From NCBI GenBank assembly GCA_902582405.1, contig CACHSA010000006.1, forward strand, positions 1 through 64,000: DNA of 64,000 nucleotides. The letters are read 5' to 3'. Each line of letters starts with the position of its first letter. Positions within the stretch are counted from its first letter, which is position 1. The translations under genes and the position numbers were made by a program. Source of the DNA: an uncultured Bacteroidota bacterium. Lineage in GTDB: Bacteria > Bacteroidota > Bacteroidia > Flavobacteriales > Flavobacteriaceae. Positions 1-10,879 of the stretch are shown piece after piece. The notes beneath the pieces are model-generated. The model saw only the letters and a program-made list of their open reading frames with translations. It was not told where the DNA came from and ran no database searches.

Positions 1-2
1 GA

Positions 3-92
3 AACCCTAGAACTGGAGCTACTATTAAAATTGCTGCCAAAAATGTTGTTAAATTTAAAGCTGGCGCTGAATTATCAAGTTCAGTTAATTAA
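3..92 (+). CDS. HU family DNA-binding protein, C-terminal fragment (truncated by window start)
   Basis: Frame 3 reads NPRTGATIKIAAKNVVKFKAGAELSSSVN*, the typical HU C-terminus. Confidence 0.85.
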   Translation, partial: NPRTGATIKIAAKNVVKFKAGAELSSSVN

Positions 93-110
93 TAATATAT
101 ATAAGCATTT

Positions 111-140
111 AAAAATCTCCTTCGGGAGATTTTTTTTTTT
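111..140 (+). terminator. Rho-independent terminator after HU gene
   Basis: ATCTCC-ttcg-GGAGAT hairpin followed by a T-run. Confidence 0.85.
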
Positions 141-154
141 AAAAATTTTATGTT

Positions 155-703
155 TTGATTTTAAACGGTGATCTCCTTATTTCAAACATTTCTCTAGCTC
201 AAGACTACATATTTAGAAGGTCAGTAGTCTTGATTTGTGATAGTGATAATAATAGAAATCCAATGGGTTTCATAATTAACAAGCCCTTGAAGATTAATCT
301 GTCTGACGTTATTTCTAAAGTAAATAAAAAAATTAGACTACATTTTGGTGGGCCTGTATCAAGTGAAACACTTTTTTGTGTACACAAATCAGAATTGAAA
401 TTAAAATCTAGTAAAAGGGTAACAAAATATTTAAATCATGGGTGTGACCTGAATGAAATTATTTATAAATGTAATAATGGTGAATTAAATAAGGATAACA
501 CTATCTTTTTTTTGGGTTATTCAGGCTGGTCATATAATCAGCTATTAGAAGAAATAGATGATAACTTTTGGAAAATAAATAAAAAATATTCAAAAAATAT
601 TTTCAAAAATTCTGATGAGAACTTATGGATAAAACTTACAAAGAAAATTGAAGGTAACTCCTACCTATGGTCTCACAGTCCCGAAAATATAGCTGATAAT
701 TGA
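155..703 (+). CDS. YqgE/AlgH family protein (UPF0301), TTG start
   Basis: GDLLISN...GFIINKPL...FGGPV...FLGYSGWS motifs. Confidence 0.85.
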   Translation: MILNGDLLISNISLAQDYIFRRSVVLICDSDNNRNPMGFIINKPLKINLSDVISKVNKKIRLHFGGPVSSETLFCVHKSELKLKSSKRVTKYLNHGCDLNEIIYKCNNGELNKDNTIFFLGYSGWSYNQLLEEIDDNFWKINKKYSKNIFKNSDENLWIKLTKKIEGNSYLWSHSPENIADN

Positions 704-721
704 ACGTAGAATTGAATCAAA

Positions 722-1135
722 TTATACAGCTCCCAGAACCTGTTTTAAATCACCAACTAAATTGGTCCACAACATTTTTGATTCTTCCAACTCATCTTCA
801 TCAGAAAAATCTGTTACCGTAAGTGAAACATCTTTTGTGATTTCATCAACAGTAATTAAAAATTCAAAAAAATATTTTTCAAAATCTTCTTCATCATTTA
901 TCCACCTATACTTCACAGATTCGTTATTTTTTTTGGTTAAAAGTTTAGCGTACTCTTCACTGTCTTCCCATATAAAAGTAAAATCTTCACCTCTAGAATT
1001 GACATCATCAGCAAACCACTCTGATAAACCTGAAGGGGTAGATAAATACTGAAATAATAATTGTGGTGAACAATGAAAATTGAACTCTAAACTAAAGATT
1101 TTTTTTTTGGACATTAAATTTACTTTCAGTAGCAA
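722..1135 (-). CDS. START-like domain protein; start may be the internal Met at about 1114
   Basis: SPQLLFQYLSTPSGLSEWFADDV pattern typical of Bacteroidota START-like proteins. Confidence 0.75.
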   Translation of the reverse strand: MLLKVNLMSKKKIFSLEFNFHCSPQLLFQYLSTPSGLSEWFADDVNSRGEDFTFIWEDSEEYAKLLTKKNNESVKYRWINDEEDFEKYFFEFLITVDEITKDVSLTVTDFSDEDELEESKMLWTNLVGDLKQVLGAV

Positions 1136-1225
1136 TATATCGAAAAAATGTTTACGCGATCAATTTTAAATTGATTTTTTTAATGCTTTTTTTTCAAGCA
1201 TTTTATATCTTACAGCCTAATTTCA

Positions 1226-1299
1226 GGCGAGGTAGCTCAGGCGGTCAGAGCGTCGGATTCATAACCCGGAGGTCGGGAGTTCAAGTCTCCCCCTCGCTA
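1226..1299 (+). tRNA. tRNA-Met (CAT anticodon)
   Basis: Cloverleaf GGCGAGG...TTCATAA...GTTCAAGTC...CCTCGCT-A; lysidine tRNA-Ile2 not formally excluded. Confidence 0.9.
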
Positions 1300-1319
1300 C
1301 AATAATCACTTTTGTATTT

Positions 1320-1829
1320 ATGTTTTTAAACTTTCATAAAAAATTTTTAATTTTTTTTAAAATTAGATTAATTCTACTAACATCACTAATCTTCATTGGT
1401 TGCAGTAAAGGAAGCGATGAAACAGAAATTGAAGAAAATAAAGAATCTGTACTTGGAATAGTAATGCGAACGAGCCGTATTCGTCAATACATACTTCAAT
1501 TATCAAATGAAAACTATACAATCAAAGTAACTTCAACAGATTCTGATGATTATATTTTAAATGGTAAAGATAAAGAAGGGGTTGTTGAGGGAAGAGATCA
1601 AAAAGTAACGGTAAAGCTCGGTGACACACTCACTTTTGATGTTGATGCATATGGTCATCCATTTTATTTAAAAACGATACAAGGATTGGGAAAAGGAGGT
1701 TTAGTCAATGGTGTGGAAAACAATGGCGCTGAAAGTGGAACGGTCATGTGGACTTCTAGAAAAAAAGGAATCTTTTACTACCAATGTTCATTACATAAAG
1801 GTATGTATGGAGAAATCATTGTAGAATAA
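1320..1829 (+). CDS. Cupredoxin-like lipoprotein
   Basis: Lipobox-like LIFIGC; C-terminal YGHPFYLKT...GIFYYQCSLHKGMYGEIIVE has the His/Cys/His/Met copper-ligand pattern. Confidence 0.65.
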   Translation: MFLNFHKKFLIFFKIRLILLTSLIFIGCSKGSDETEIEENKESVLGIVMRTSRIRQYILQLSNENYTIKVTSTDSDDYILNGKDKEGVVEGRDQKVTVKLGDTLTFDVDAYGHPFYLKTIQGLGKGGLVNGVENNGAESGTVMWTSRKKGIFYYQCSLHKGMYGEIIVE

Positions 1830-1832
1830 ATA

Positions 1833-1862
1833 AAAATCCCAAATTAATGGGATTTTATTTTT
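1833..1862. terminator. Bidirectional hairpin terminator
   Basis: AAAATCCCA-aattaa-TGGGATTTT followed by ATTTTT. Confidence 0.75.
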
Positions 1863-1865
1863 GTG

Positions 1866-1949
1866 CGGAGAGACCGAGACTCGAACTCGGGGAACACTTA
1901 CGCGTTCACAGATTAGCAATCTGCTGCATTACCACTCTGCCACCTCTCC
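1866..1949 (-). tRNA. tRNA-Ser (GCT anticodon)
   Basis: Reverse strand GGAGAGGTGGCAGAGTGGT...GATTGCTAATC... long variable arm...GTTCGAGTCTCGGTCTCTCCG. Confidence 0.93.
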
Positions 1950-2009
1950 TGTTTAGTGATCGCAAGTTAAAGAATTACAAATATGAAATCAAAATATGAG
2001 AATGATATT

Positions 2010-4031
2010 TTAACTAGGATATTCAATTCTTAATTGATAAATATTAACTAATTTTTTAATTAGAATTTTTTTAACTGCTTCAATTTCTGCAAAGGTGATG
2101 TTTGAATTTAAAAATTGTCCCTCATCCATTTGTTGATTTATAATCTTGTGTACAAATTCTTTCAGTATTTCCAAGGAAGGTTCTTTTAAACTTTTTGAAG
2201 CAGCCTCAATTGAATCCGCCATCATTACAATAGATGTTTCTTTGGAAAATGGTTTTGGTCCAGGGTAAAGAAATTTTTCAAGGTCAGCAGAAGGGTTTAA
2301 TTCAATCTGCTTTTTGTAGAAATAGTATACTTTAGATGTACCATGGTGTGTTCTAATAAAGTCAATTACTCTATCTGGAAGTTTGTTTTTTTTTCCCAAA
2401 CTCACGCCATCAATTACATGATTGATTATAATTTTAGCACTATCCATTGGAGTTAATTCATCATGAGGTGAAAAACTTCCTTTCTGGTTTTCTGAAAAAA
2501 AATTGGGTTTCTTGATTTTACCAATATCGTGATAAAGAGCCCCTACCCTAGTCAATAGTACATTTGCATTAATTTCATTAGCGCAGGCCTCAGATAAATT
2601 AGCTACTTGCAAAGAGTGATGAAAAGTTCCAGGTGCTTTATCGGATAATTCTTTTAAAAGAGGAGAATTAGTGTCAGATAGTTCTAAAAGTGATACATCT
2701 GAAACTAAAAAGAATATTTTCTCATAAAAATAAATGAGTGGAAGGACGAATAGAGTAAGCATTCCGTTAGCAAGAAAAAAGCCAAATTGTGAAAGATCAA
2801 TCTTTTCAATATTTCCTGAAGTTATAATATAAAAAATTAAATAACCTAGAAAGTATACAGATGTAATTTGTGCTACTGATATAAAAAGATTTGCTCTTTT
2901 ATAAATTTTAGAAGTACTCAAAATTGATACAATACCAGCCAAAATTTGAATAAAAATATACTCAAATCCGTTAAAAACAGCGAAACTAATTATCAATACA
3001 GGAATGATATGGATAAAAAATGCTATCCTAGAGTCAAAAAATGTTTTTGTTAATAGAGGGAAAATACAAATCGGAGATACATAAATTAATCTTGGATTTA
3101 TATCTGCTAAAATCAGTGACATAACTACTGAAAGAGAAATATTTAAAAAAATAAAAGTAATTTTATTATCATCTTCAAAAACTGCATATCTAAACTTAAA
3201 TAAGTAGATCAAAGAGATTAAAAGTAAAGTGAAAACCAATAAAAAATAACCTATTTGAGTTGATCGATTTATTTTTTTATTGTCATTTTTTGAGGAAAAC
3301 TGATAATTTAAGGATTTTAGTTTGTTGAGCTTTTCACCCTCTACGATTTGATTTGTTTCAATTATAACCTCTCCTTTTAAAACTAAGTCTCTAGTTGGGG
3401 ATATTGACAAATTTAGTTCATTCAAATATTCTTCTGTGAGGTCCTTATTGTAAGTTATGTTTGGTTGTAAAATTTCAAAGAAAAAATTGTAATAGTCTCT
3501 CTTTTTAGATTTTGACTCGCCTGCTAATATTTTATCAATTTCAGATGAAAGATTGTCAAGTCTAAATAAAGAATCCTTTTCGTAAACCCTTTCAGTATTG
3601 TTTGAAACTAAAGCGATTCGTCTCATTTCTGAATTATCGAAATTCAAGGGAAGTATACCTCTTTTAAGAAAAGAATTCAAAAGAATAAGACCGTTTTTAT
3701 AATTTAATGAATCATCTTCACTCTGGAAGAATTTATTGAAGTTTAAAGAATAATCATTTAATATTTTTTCAGATACATCTATATTTAAATCAAAATATAA
3801 AATCGACTGAGATTTAATATTTTTTTTTTCAGATTGTAACTCCTCTTTCGATTTAATTATTGGGAAATCAAAAGGTGCAAACAGAGTATTACCGGTCCAT
3901 CTTTTACCTTCAGAGAATTGTATAGAAAATTGACTGTTTGAAGGTATGAAATAAACAATAGTTATAACAGAAGCTAGTAAAATAAAAGCTTTATACAGGA
4001 AAGGACTTATCTGCAAAAACTTTTTAAGCAT
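2010..4031 (-). CDS. 7TM-HD family membrane phosphohydrolase (PgpH-like)
   Basis: Multiple TM segments followed by HHSLQVANLSE...ALYHDIGKI HD motif. Confidence 0.85.
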   Translation of the reverse strand: MLKKFLQISPFLYKAFILLASVITIVYFIPSNSQFSIQFSEGKRWTGNTLFAPFDFPIIKSKEELQSEKKNIKSQSILYFDLNIDVSEKILNDYSLNFNKFFQSEDDSLNYKNGLILLNSFLKRGILPLNFDNSEMRRIALVSNNTERVYEKDSLFRLDNLSSEIDKILAGESKSKKRDYYNFFFEILQPNITYNKDLTEEYLNELNLSISPTRDLVLKGEVIIETNQIVEGEKLNKLKSLNYQFSSKNDNKKINRSTQIGYFLLVFTLLLISLIYLFKFRYAVFEDDNKITFIFLNISLSVVMSLILADINPRLIYVSPICIFPLLTKTFFDSRIAFFIHIIPVLIISFAVFNGFEYIFIQILAGIVSILSTSKIYKRANLFISVAQITSVYFLGYLIFYIITSGNIEKIDLSQFGFFLANGMLTLFVLPLIYFYEKIFFLVSDVSLLELSDTNSPLLKELSDKAPGTFHHSLQVANLSEACANEINANVLLTRVGALYHDIGKIKKPNFFSENQKGSFSPHDELTPMDSAKIIINHVIDGVSLGKKNKLPDRVIDFIRTHHGTSKVYYFYKKQIELNPSADLEKFLYPGPKPFSKETSIVMMADSIEAASKSLKEPSLEILKEFVHKIINQQMDEGQFLNSNITFAEIEAVKKILIKKLVNIYQLRIEYPS

Positions 4032-4080
4032 TGAAAATAATTTTAATTATATATAAAAATCTAAAGAAATAATGCTCCTA

Positions 4081-5319
4081 TTACTTATTAACCTCTTCCA
4101 GAAGTAATTTCATTTTTGAAAAACCTTCTGTATCACCAACAGTTGCATAGATATTTTTTAAAGTTTCAATAGCCTCTATGTTACTTTTTGAATCAATCTC
4201 AATGAGTTTTTGTAGAATAGGGACACATTCCATGTATATTGATTCGCGCTTTAATTTAAGTTCGTCGTATTTTTTATTTTCAGCTCTTGATGTTCCTAAA
4301 GAGTTCATTTGCTCAACTATTGTATTTTCCTGTTCTAAGATTAGTGATACAAGGTTTAAATATGCATTTTGCATTTTTGGATCAAGCTCAATTGCCTTAT
4401 TGTAATAATTTTCAGCATCTTCTTTTTTTCCCAATTCTGAGCTAACAACCCCCAAATTATAATACAAAGTAGCATTTGATGGATCTTGTTCAAGCGCTTC
4501 AGCAACTAGTTCAGAATACCTCTCATTTTTACCTAAACGAAAATTTATATTTGCTTCTGTTAGTATCAGGTCAATATCACTAGGGTTTTCAGCCCTAGCT
4601 TCCTCAACGGCCTGAATTGCTTTATCTTGCATTCCTAGATTATCATAAAGTAGAGCTATTGATTTTATAATATTTGGGTATACAGATTTTGTGTCTTCTT
4701 CCCTTACGTTTTCATAATCTTTTGATTTTTTAAATAAAGAGTATTCAACCTCCGAAATTTGTTTTTCAATACCAGTTTCTATTGGGGTTGCATAATATTT
4801 AGTTACAATTCCTGTATATTTTAATTCCTTTAATCTTTCATAATATTTCAAGGCATTATTATAATCGTTTCCATTAATTGAGCTTACAGCAGCGTAGTAT
4901 AAGAGGTCTGTTTTTTCAGGTGACATTTTAAAAGCCAAATTATAATTTGTAGCAGCCTCCTTGTAATTACCAGAATTATAAACTTCATTCGCATAAGTTT
5001 GGATATCGTACAAAAGGAATTCAAGTTCAGATTTTAAAACATCTTTAATTGATTTATTGCCTTCAGCTAATTTGAAATTATCAAATGCCTTTGAAAATTC
5101 CTTTTCATTTTTGGCAATTTGTCCAACCAATAAATGGTATTGCGTAATTAATTTTAAATCGTTTGAGTTAAGAATTATATCACTGTGAGTATTAAGGGTT
5201 TCTTTAGATTCAAAAACTTTTTCCTGTTTAAATAGTTTTTGAGCTAGTTTAAGTTCTTTTTTTTGTGAATACAAAAAAGAAAAACATAATAGAAATGTAA
5301 GTATAAATAATTTGTTCAT
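4081..5319 (-). CDS. Tetratricopeptide repeat protein with signal peptide
   Basis: Repeated TPR pattern such as ATLYYNLGVVSSELGKKEDAENYYNKAIELDP. Confidence 0.8.
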   Translation of the reverse strand: MNKLFILTFLLCFSFLYSQKKELKLAQKLFKQEKVFESKETLNTHSDIILNSNDLKLITQYHLLVGQIAKNEKEFSKAFDNFKLAEGNKSIKDVLKSELEFLLYDIQTYANEVYNSGNYKEAATNYNLAFKMSPEKTDLLYYAAVSSINGNDYNNALKYYERLKELKYTGIVTKYYATPIETGIEKQISEVEYSLFKKSKDYENVREEDTKSVYPNIIKSIALLYDNLGMQDKAIQAVEEARAENPSDIDLILTEANINFRLGKNERYSELVAEALEQDPSNATLYYNLGVVSSELGKKEDAENYYNKAIELDPKMQNAYLNLVSLILEQENTIVEQMNSLGTSRAENKKYDELKLKRESIYMECVPILQKLIEIDSKSNIEAIETLKNIYATVGDTEGFSKMKLLLEEVNK

Positions 5320-5351
5320 TTTTTTAAATTAGAAGATCTAATTTAAGTAAT

Positions 5352-8006
5352 TTATATTCTCAAATCCTCATTTTCTGGTGAGTTTTCTTGTGAATTGTCG
5401 TCAGTTTCATCTTCCTTTATAACTTTTGCTACAGCAGCTATGGTATCTTCACCTTTTAAATTAATTAATTTAACCCCTTGGGTAGCCCTTCCCATTACTC
5501 TTAATTTCTCAACACTCATTCTTATAGCAATTCCAGATTTGTTAATAATCATTAAGTCATTTTCATCACTTACATTTTTTATAGCTACTAAAGAACCAGT
5601 CTTTTCAGTGATTGATATAGTTTTTACTCCTTTACCTCCTCTGTTTGTAATTCTATAGTCTTCCAAACTTGATCTTTTACCATATCCGTTTTTTGAAACC
5701 ACTAATATATCTGTTGAAACATCGTTCACTGAAACCATTCCAATTACTTCATCTTTATCATCTTTTAGTCTAATACCTCTAACACCGGAAGCACTCCTGC
5801 CCATTGGTCGTGTTTTACTTTCTTCAAACCTAATAGCCTTACCTGATTTAACTGCCATTAAGATTTCACTATTACCATTGGTTAATTTAGCCTCTAATAG
5901 TTCGTCGTTTTCTTTAATAGTTATAGCATTAATTCCATTAATTCTTGGTCGAGAATACTTTTCTAAGGATGTCTTCTTTATTTGCCCTTTTTTTGTTGCC
6001 ATCACAACGTAATGACTATTTACATACTCTGTATCTTTTAAGTCTTGTGTATTAATAAATGCTTTTACTTTGTCGTCTTGTTCAATATTAATTAAGTTTT
6101 GAATTGCTCTTCCTTTGGAGGTTTTTGATCCTTCAGGTATTTCAAAAATTCTCATCCAAAAGCACCTTCCTTTTTGTGTAAAAAATAGCATGTATTGGTG
6201 ATTCGTTCCAACAAACATGTGTTCTAAAAAATCTTCATTTCTAGTTGTAGATGCCTTTTGACCTACACCACCTCTATTTTGTGTTTTATATTCTATTAGT
6301 GGGGTTCTTTTAATATATCCTGCATGAGATATTGTTACAACAACTTTGTCATCTGGTATCATATCTTCTTCACTGAAATTACCTCCAGCATATTGAATTT
6401 CAGATCGTCTATTGTCTCCGTATTTCTCTTTTACCTCTAATAGCTCTTTTTTAATAATTTCCATTCTACGGTCCTTATTATTTAAAATATCTTTTAAATC
6501 TAGAATTGTCTTTTTAAGTTCGTTAAACTCCTCTCTTAACTTACTTTGCTCAAGACCAGTAAGTTGTCTGAGCCTCATCTCTACAATAGCTTTTGATTGT
6601 ATTTCAGTTAATTTATATTTTGAAGAAAGATTTTCCCTGGCTTCGTCAGGAGTTTTAGATTTTCTAATAATATTGATAACTTCATCAATATTATCCGATG
6701 CAATTATTAAACCCTCTAATATATGAGCTCTATCTTCAGCCTTTTTAAGCTCGAACTCTGTTCTTTTAACTACAACTTCATGTCTATGCTTTACGAAGTA
6801 GTGAATTAGATCCTTTAAATTCAGTAGTCTTGGTCTACCATTAACTAATGCAATATTATTTACACTAAAAGAAGATTGTAGTGGAGTAAACTTATATAAC
6901 TTATTTAGAACTATGTTAGGTATAGCGTCTCTTTTTAAAATGTAAACAATTCTCAAACCCTTTCTGTCAGATTCATCTCTTATGTTCGAAATACCCTCTA
7001 TTTTCTTTTCGTTTATCAATTCAGCCGTTTTTTTAATCATTTCAGCTTTATTAACTTGATATGGAATCTCAGTAACCACAATACATTCTCTGGAATCAAT
7101 TTCATCAATTGAGGCTTTACCCCTAACTACAACTCTTCCTCTTCCTGAATGAAAGGCTTCTTTAACCCCCTCATAGCCATAGATTACACCTCCTGTAGGA
7201 AAATCAGGAGCTTTAACATGTTTAATCAACTCATCAATATCATTTCTTAATTGTTTTTCAACGAGTAGATCTTCTTTTCTGCTTGATATTTCATTACTTG
7301 TTGGGGTATAATCAAGATTTTCTTCTGAAAACTCATTTTTTAAGGATTCAATAACCTCTTCATCTGTTATTGAAACTTTTTCCGATAAACCAATTTTTTC
7401 GATAAATACATTGTCAATAAATTTAACAATTCCGTCTACCACTTCTACTAAATTGTGAGGAGGCATATTAGTAGCCATACCAACTGCAATTCCCGAGCCT
7501 CCGTTAATCAAAAGATTTGGTATTTTGGTTGGTAAAACCACAGGTTCATTAAGAGTATCATCAAAATTTAATTGTTTTTCAACTGTATTTTTATCAATAT
7601 CAGCTAACAAATCTTCTGAAATTTTTTGCATTCTAGCCTCTGTATATCTCATAGCAGCAGGACTGTCACCGTCAATTGATCCGTAGTTACCTTGACCATC
7701 AACAAGCATATACCTTAAACTCCATTCTTGTGCCATTCTGACCATGGTGTCATATACAGAAGAATCACCATGAGGATGATACTTACCAAGAACTTCTCCA
7801 ACTATTCGAGCTGACTTTCTATATGATGAAGATGCTCTTATACCCATTTCGTGCATGCCGTACAAAACTCTTCTATGAACAGGCTTTAAACCATCACGTA
7901 CATCTGGAAGAGCACGTGACACAATGACAGACATAGAGTAATCAATATATGAAGACTCCATTTCTTTGACGATGTTAATTGGAATAAGTTTTTCTCCTTC
8001 TGCCAT
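5352..8006 (-). CDS. gyrA: DNA gyrase subunit A
   Basis: [39 protein letters not shown] and C-terminal beta-pinwheel repeats. Confidence 0.98.
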   Translation of the reverse strand: MAEGEKLIPINIVKEMESSYIDYSMSVIVSRALPDVRDGLKPVHRRVLYGMHEMGIRASSSYRKSARIVGEVLGKYHPHGDSSVYDTMVRMAQEWSLRYMLVDGQGNYGSIDGDSPAAMRYTEARMQKISEDLLADIDKNTVEKQLNFDDTLNEPVVLPTKIPNLLINGGSGIAVGMATNMPPHNLVEVVDGIVKFIDNVFIEKIGLSEKVSITDEEVIESLKNEFSEENLDYTPTSNEISSRKEDLLVEKQLRNDIDELIKHVKAPDFPTGGVIYGYEGVKEAFHSGRGRVVVRGKASIDEIDSRECIVVTEIPYQVNKAEMIKKTAELINEKKIEGISNIRDESDRKGLRIVYILKRDAIPNIVLNKLYKFTPLQSSFSVNNIALVNGRPRLLNLKDLIHYFVKHRHEVVVKRTEFELKKAEDRAHILEGLIIASDNIDEVINIIRKSKTPDEARENLSSKYKLTEIQSKAIVEMRLRQLTGLEQSKLREEFNELKKTILDLKDILNNKDRRMEIIKKELLEVKEKYGDNRRSEIQYAGGNFSEEDMIPDDKVVVTISHAGYIKRTPLIEYKTQNRGGVGQKASTTRNEDFLEHMFVGTNHQYMLFFTQKGRCFWMRIFEIPEGSKTSKGRAIQNLINIEQDDKVKAFINTQDLKDTEYVNSHYVVMATKKGQIKKTSLEKYSRPRINGINAITIKENDELLEAKLTNGNSEILMAVKSGKAIRFEESKTRPMGRSASGVRGIRLKDDKDEVIGMVSVNDVSTDILVVSKNGYGKRSSLEDYRITNRGGKGVKTISITEKTGSLVAIKNVSDENDLMIINKSGIAIRMSVEKLRVMGRATQGVKLINLKGEDTIAAVAKVIKEDETDDNSQENSPENEDLRI

Positions 8007-8219
8007 TTTGAATACGATTTAATAATACAAATTTATCTTTTTCAATAGTGTTTATTGGGATTAGGAAAATTATTTCTTATCTATTTATTAACATTTTTTT
8101 TTTGAAAAATCATCCCTTAAATGAGTTATTTCTTCTTTGATTTTAATTTTTTTTTTTGTCTATTAGCCAAATATTAAACAATGGTATGATGTTTGGAAAT
8201 ATTATTTTAAATTTTTTTT

Positions 8220-10748
8220 ATGGATGATAATTTTTCTCCTAGAGTAAAAGATGTTATTTCTTTCAGCAAAGAAGAGGCTTTGAGATTAGGGCACGATCAT
8301 ATTGGTACCGAACATTTGGTACTCGGGATTTTACGTGATGGTGGTGGCAAAGCAATTACAATTTTAAACGCTATAGATATAGATCTAGACAACCTTAGAA
8401 AAAAAGTAGAAATTTTAAACCCTGCATTGTTAAATAATGAAAGAATTGAAAACACAAAAAGAAACCTTCATTTAACTAGGCAGGCCGAAAGAGCACTTAA
8501 AACTACTTTTCTAGAAGCAAAATTATTTCAAAGTAATTTAATTGATACTGCCCACCTCTTACTTTGTATTTTAAGAAACGAAAACGATCCAACCACAAAA
8601 CTTTTAAGCAAGTTTAATATTAATTATGATTTAGTAAAAGAACAGTTTAAAATATTGCTTACAAACGATTCAGAGTATCTAGAGATTTCAGATTCTTCTT
8701 TTCCTGAAGAAAAGGATGATTCTGATAGTGGAGAAAAACAAAATCCATTTGTGCCAACATCTGAACCTAGTAAGTCAAGGAAATCAAAGACACCTGTGCT
8801 CGATAATTTCGGAAAAGATATTACTGGTTTAGCCGAAATGGACAAATTAGATCCAGTTGTGGGTAGAGAAAAAGAAATTGAAAGAGTTTCTCAAATTTTG
8901 AGTAGGAGAAAGAAAAACAATCCATTGTTAATCGGAGAACCCGGAGTTGGAAAATCTGCTATAGCTGAAGGTTTAGCTTTAAGAATAATTCAAAAAAGAG
9001 TATCCAGAGTACTTTACGGTAAGAGAATTATTACGTTAGATCTTGCAAGTCTTGTAGCCGGTACTAAGTACAGAGGACAATTCGAGGAAAGGATGAAAGC
9101 GGTTGTAAACGAATTAGAAAAAAATGATGATATCATTCTTTTTATTGATGAAATTCACACGATTGTAGGTGCCGGGGGTGCAACTGGTAGTTTAGATGCC
9201 TCAAATATGTTTAAACCAGCTTTAGCAAGAGGTGAAATTCAGTGTATTGGAGCCACAACTTTAGACGAATACAGACAAAATATTGAAAAAGACGGTGCAT
9301 TAGAAAGAAGATTTCAAAAAGTGATCATCGAACAAACTTCAGAGGAGGAAACAATAGAAATTCTAAATAATGTAAAAGAAAAATATGAGAATCATCACAA
9401 TGTAACTTATACAGATTCAGCAATAGTAGCATGTGTTGAGTTGACTAGCAGGTATGTTACAGATCGATTTTTACCAGATAAGGCTATTGACGCACTTGAT
9501 GAAGCTGGTTCAAGAGTTCATATAAAAAACATGAAAGTTCCCAAAGAAGTTGTAGACCTAGAAGAACAACTTGAAATTGTAAGAAAAAACAAGAATAATG
9601 TTGTAAAAAAACAAAAATACGAAGAAGCTGCTAAACTCCGTGATGACGAAAAAAGAGTTGAAAGAAATTTAATTCATGCCCAAGAAAAGTGGGAAGAAGA
9701 ATCAAAACAAAATCGAATAGAGGTCACGGATGGACATATTTCTGAAGTAGTTTCAATGATGACTGGAATTCCAGTTAGCAAAATACTTTCCACAGAGAAA
9801 AATAAACTTTCAGGAATGTGTGATACAATAAATTCTAACTTGATTGGTCAGGAGCAAGCTGTAGAAAAGGTCGTTAAAGCAATTCAGAGAAACAGAGCTG
9901 GTTTAAAAGATCCACAAAAACCCATAGGCTCATTTATTTTTTTAGGCCAAACTGGAGTCGGTAAAACTCAATTAGCAAAAATACTAGCTAGAGAGATATT
10001 TGATTCTGAAGAGAATTTAATTAGAATTGACATGAGTGAATATATGGAAAAATTTGCTATTTCAAGACTTATTGGTGCACCTCCAGGTTATGTTGGCTAT
10101 GAGGAGGGTGGCCAGCTAAGTGAAAAAGTTAGGCTCAAACCATATTCCGTAATACTACTAGATGAAGTGGAAAAGGCTCATCCAGATGTCTTCAATATGC
10201 TTCTTCAGGTTCTAGACGATGGATATTTAACAGATAGTCTAGGCAGGAAAGTTAATTTCCAAAATACGATTATTATTATGACTTCCAATATTGGTGCAAG
10301 ACAAATTAAGGATTTTGGAATTGGTGTAGGCTTTGAAACCTCTTCCAAAAAGGCTCAAACTGATGAATACGAAAAGAGTGTTATCAAGAATGCCCTCAAA
10401 AAGACATTTTCTCCAGAATTCTTAAATAGAATTGATGATATAGTAATTTTTAATAGCCTTGACAAAAAACATATGTTGAAAATAATTGAAATTGAACTTA
10501 AAAAAGTTATTTACCGTATTAGAAAGCTAGGTTTTGAAATCAAAATTTCGAGAAAAGCAAAAGAATTTCTCGTTGACAAAGGATATGACAAAAAATACGG
10601 AGCTAGACCCCTTAATAGAGCAATTCAAAAATACTTAGAGGATCTTATTGCACAAGAGATAGTTACAGACTCAATTAAAGAAAAAGATCTCATCAGGGTT
10701 GATGTCGATAATAAAAATTCAAAATTAACCTTAAACTTAGGTAGCTAA
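8220..10748 (+). CDS. clpC: ATP-dependent Clp protease ATP-binding subunit ClpC
   Basis: Clp_N repeats, two AAA+ modules (GEPGVGKSAIAEGLA, GQTGVGKTQLAK), UVR motif, D2-small domain. Confidence 0.95.
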   Translation: MDDNFSPRVKDVISFSKEEALRLGHDHIGTEHLVLGILRDGGGKAITILNAIDIDLDNLRKKVEILNPALLNNERIENTKRNLHLTRQAERALKTTFLEAKLFQSNLIDTAHLLLCILRNENDPTTKLLSKFNINYDLVKEQFKILLTNDSEYLEISDSSFPEEKDDSDSGEKQNPFVPTSEPSKSRKSKTPVLDNFGKDITGLAEMDKLDPVVGREKEIERVSQILSRRKKNNPLLIGEPGVGKSAIAEGLALRIIQKRVSRVLYGKRIITLDLASLVAGTKYRGQFEERMKAVVNELEKNDDIILFIDEIHTIVGAGGATGSLDASNMFKPALARGEIQCIGATTLDEYRQNIEKDGALERRFQKVIIEQTSEEETIEILNNVKEKYENHHNVTYTDSAIVACVELTSRYVTDRFLPDKAIDALDEAGSRVHIKNMKVPKEVVDLEEQLEIVRKNKNNVVKKQKYEEAAKLRDDEKRVERNLIHAQEKWEEESKQNRIEVTDGHISEVVSMMTGIPVSKILSTEKNKLSGMCDTINSNLIGQEQAVEKVVKAIQRNRAGLKDPQKPIGSFIFLGQTGVGKTQLAKILAREIFDSEENLIRIDMSEYMEKFAISRLIGAPPGYVGYEEGGQLSEKVRLKPYSVILLDEVEKAHPDVFNMLLQVLDDGYLTDSLGRKVNFQNTIIIMTSNIGARQIKDFGIGVGFETSSKKAQTDEYEKSVIKNALKKTFSPEFLNRIDDIVIFNSLDKKHMLKIIEIELKKVIYRIRKLGFEIKISRKAKEFLVDKGYDKKYGARPLNRAIQKYLEDLIAQEIVTDSIKEKDLIRVDVDNKNSKLTLNLGS

Positions 10749-10779
10749 TTCTTTTTTTTTAAAAACAAAACAATTAAAG

Positions 10780-10787
10780 TACTTTTG
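10780..10787 (+). promoter_or_regulatory. Putative Bacteroidota -7 element (TACTTTTG) for thrABC
   Basis: Matches TAnnTTTG about 90 nt upstream of thrA; no good -33 element. Confidence 0.35.
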
Positions 10788-10879
10788 CAATCTAATTTCT
10801 AATCGAATCAAATTTTGATAAGTCTTTAGATATATCGTTTTTTTAGTTTCGTATATAATAAATTTAGTTTACTTATTTA

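Noticed and set aside
155-157. Several TTG starts (155, 20224, 32795, 41817, 60544) as evidence of an altered start-codon system
   Set aside because: TTG starts are ordinary in bacteria and some of these have nearby ATG alternatives; not enough to claim anything special.
762-1052. 96-aa Ser-rich plus-strand ORF antisense to the START-like gene
   Set aside because: Low-complexity Ser/Phe/Leu content is what antisense frames of Lys/Glu-rich genes give; the minus-strand frame has clear family motifs.
7720-7790. Possible quinolone resistance mutation in GyrA QRDR
   Set aside because: [10 protein letters not shown] keeps Ser and Asp at the E. coli 83/87-equivalent positions, i.e. the susceptible-type residues.
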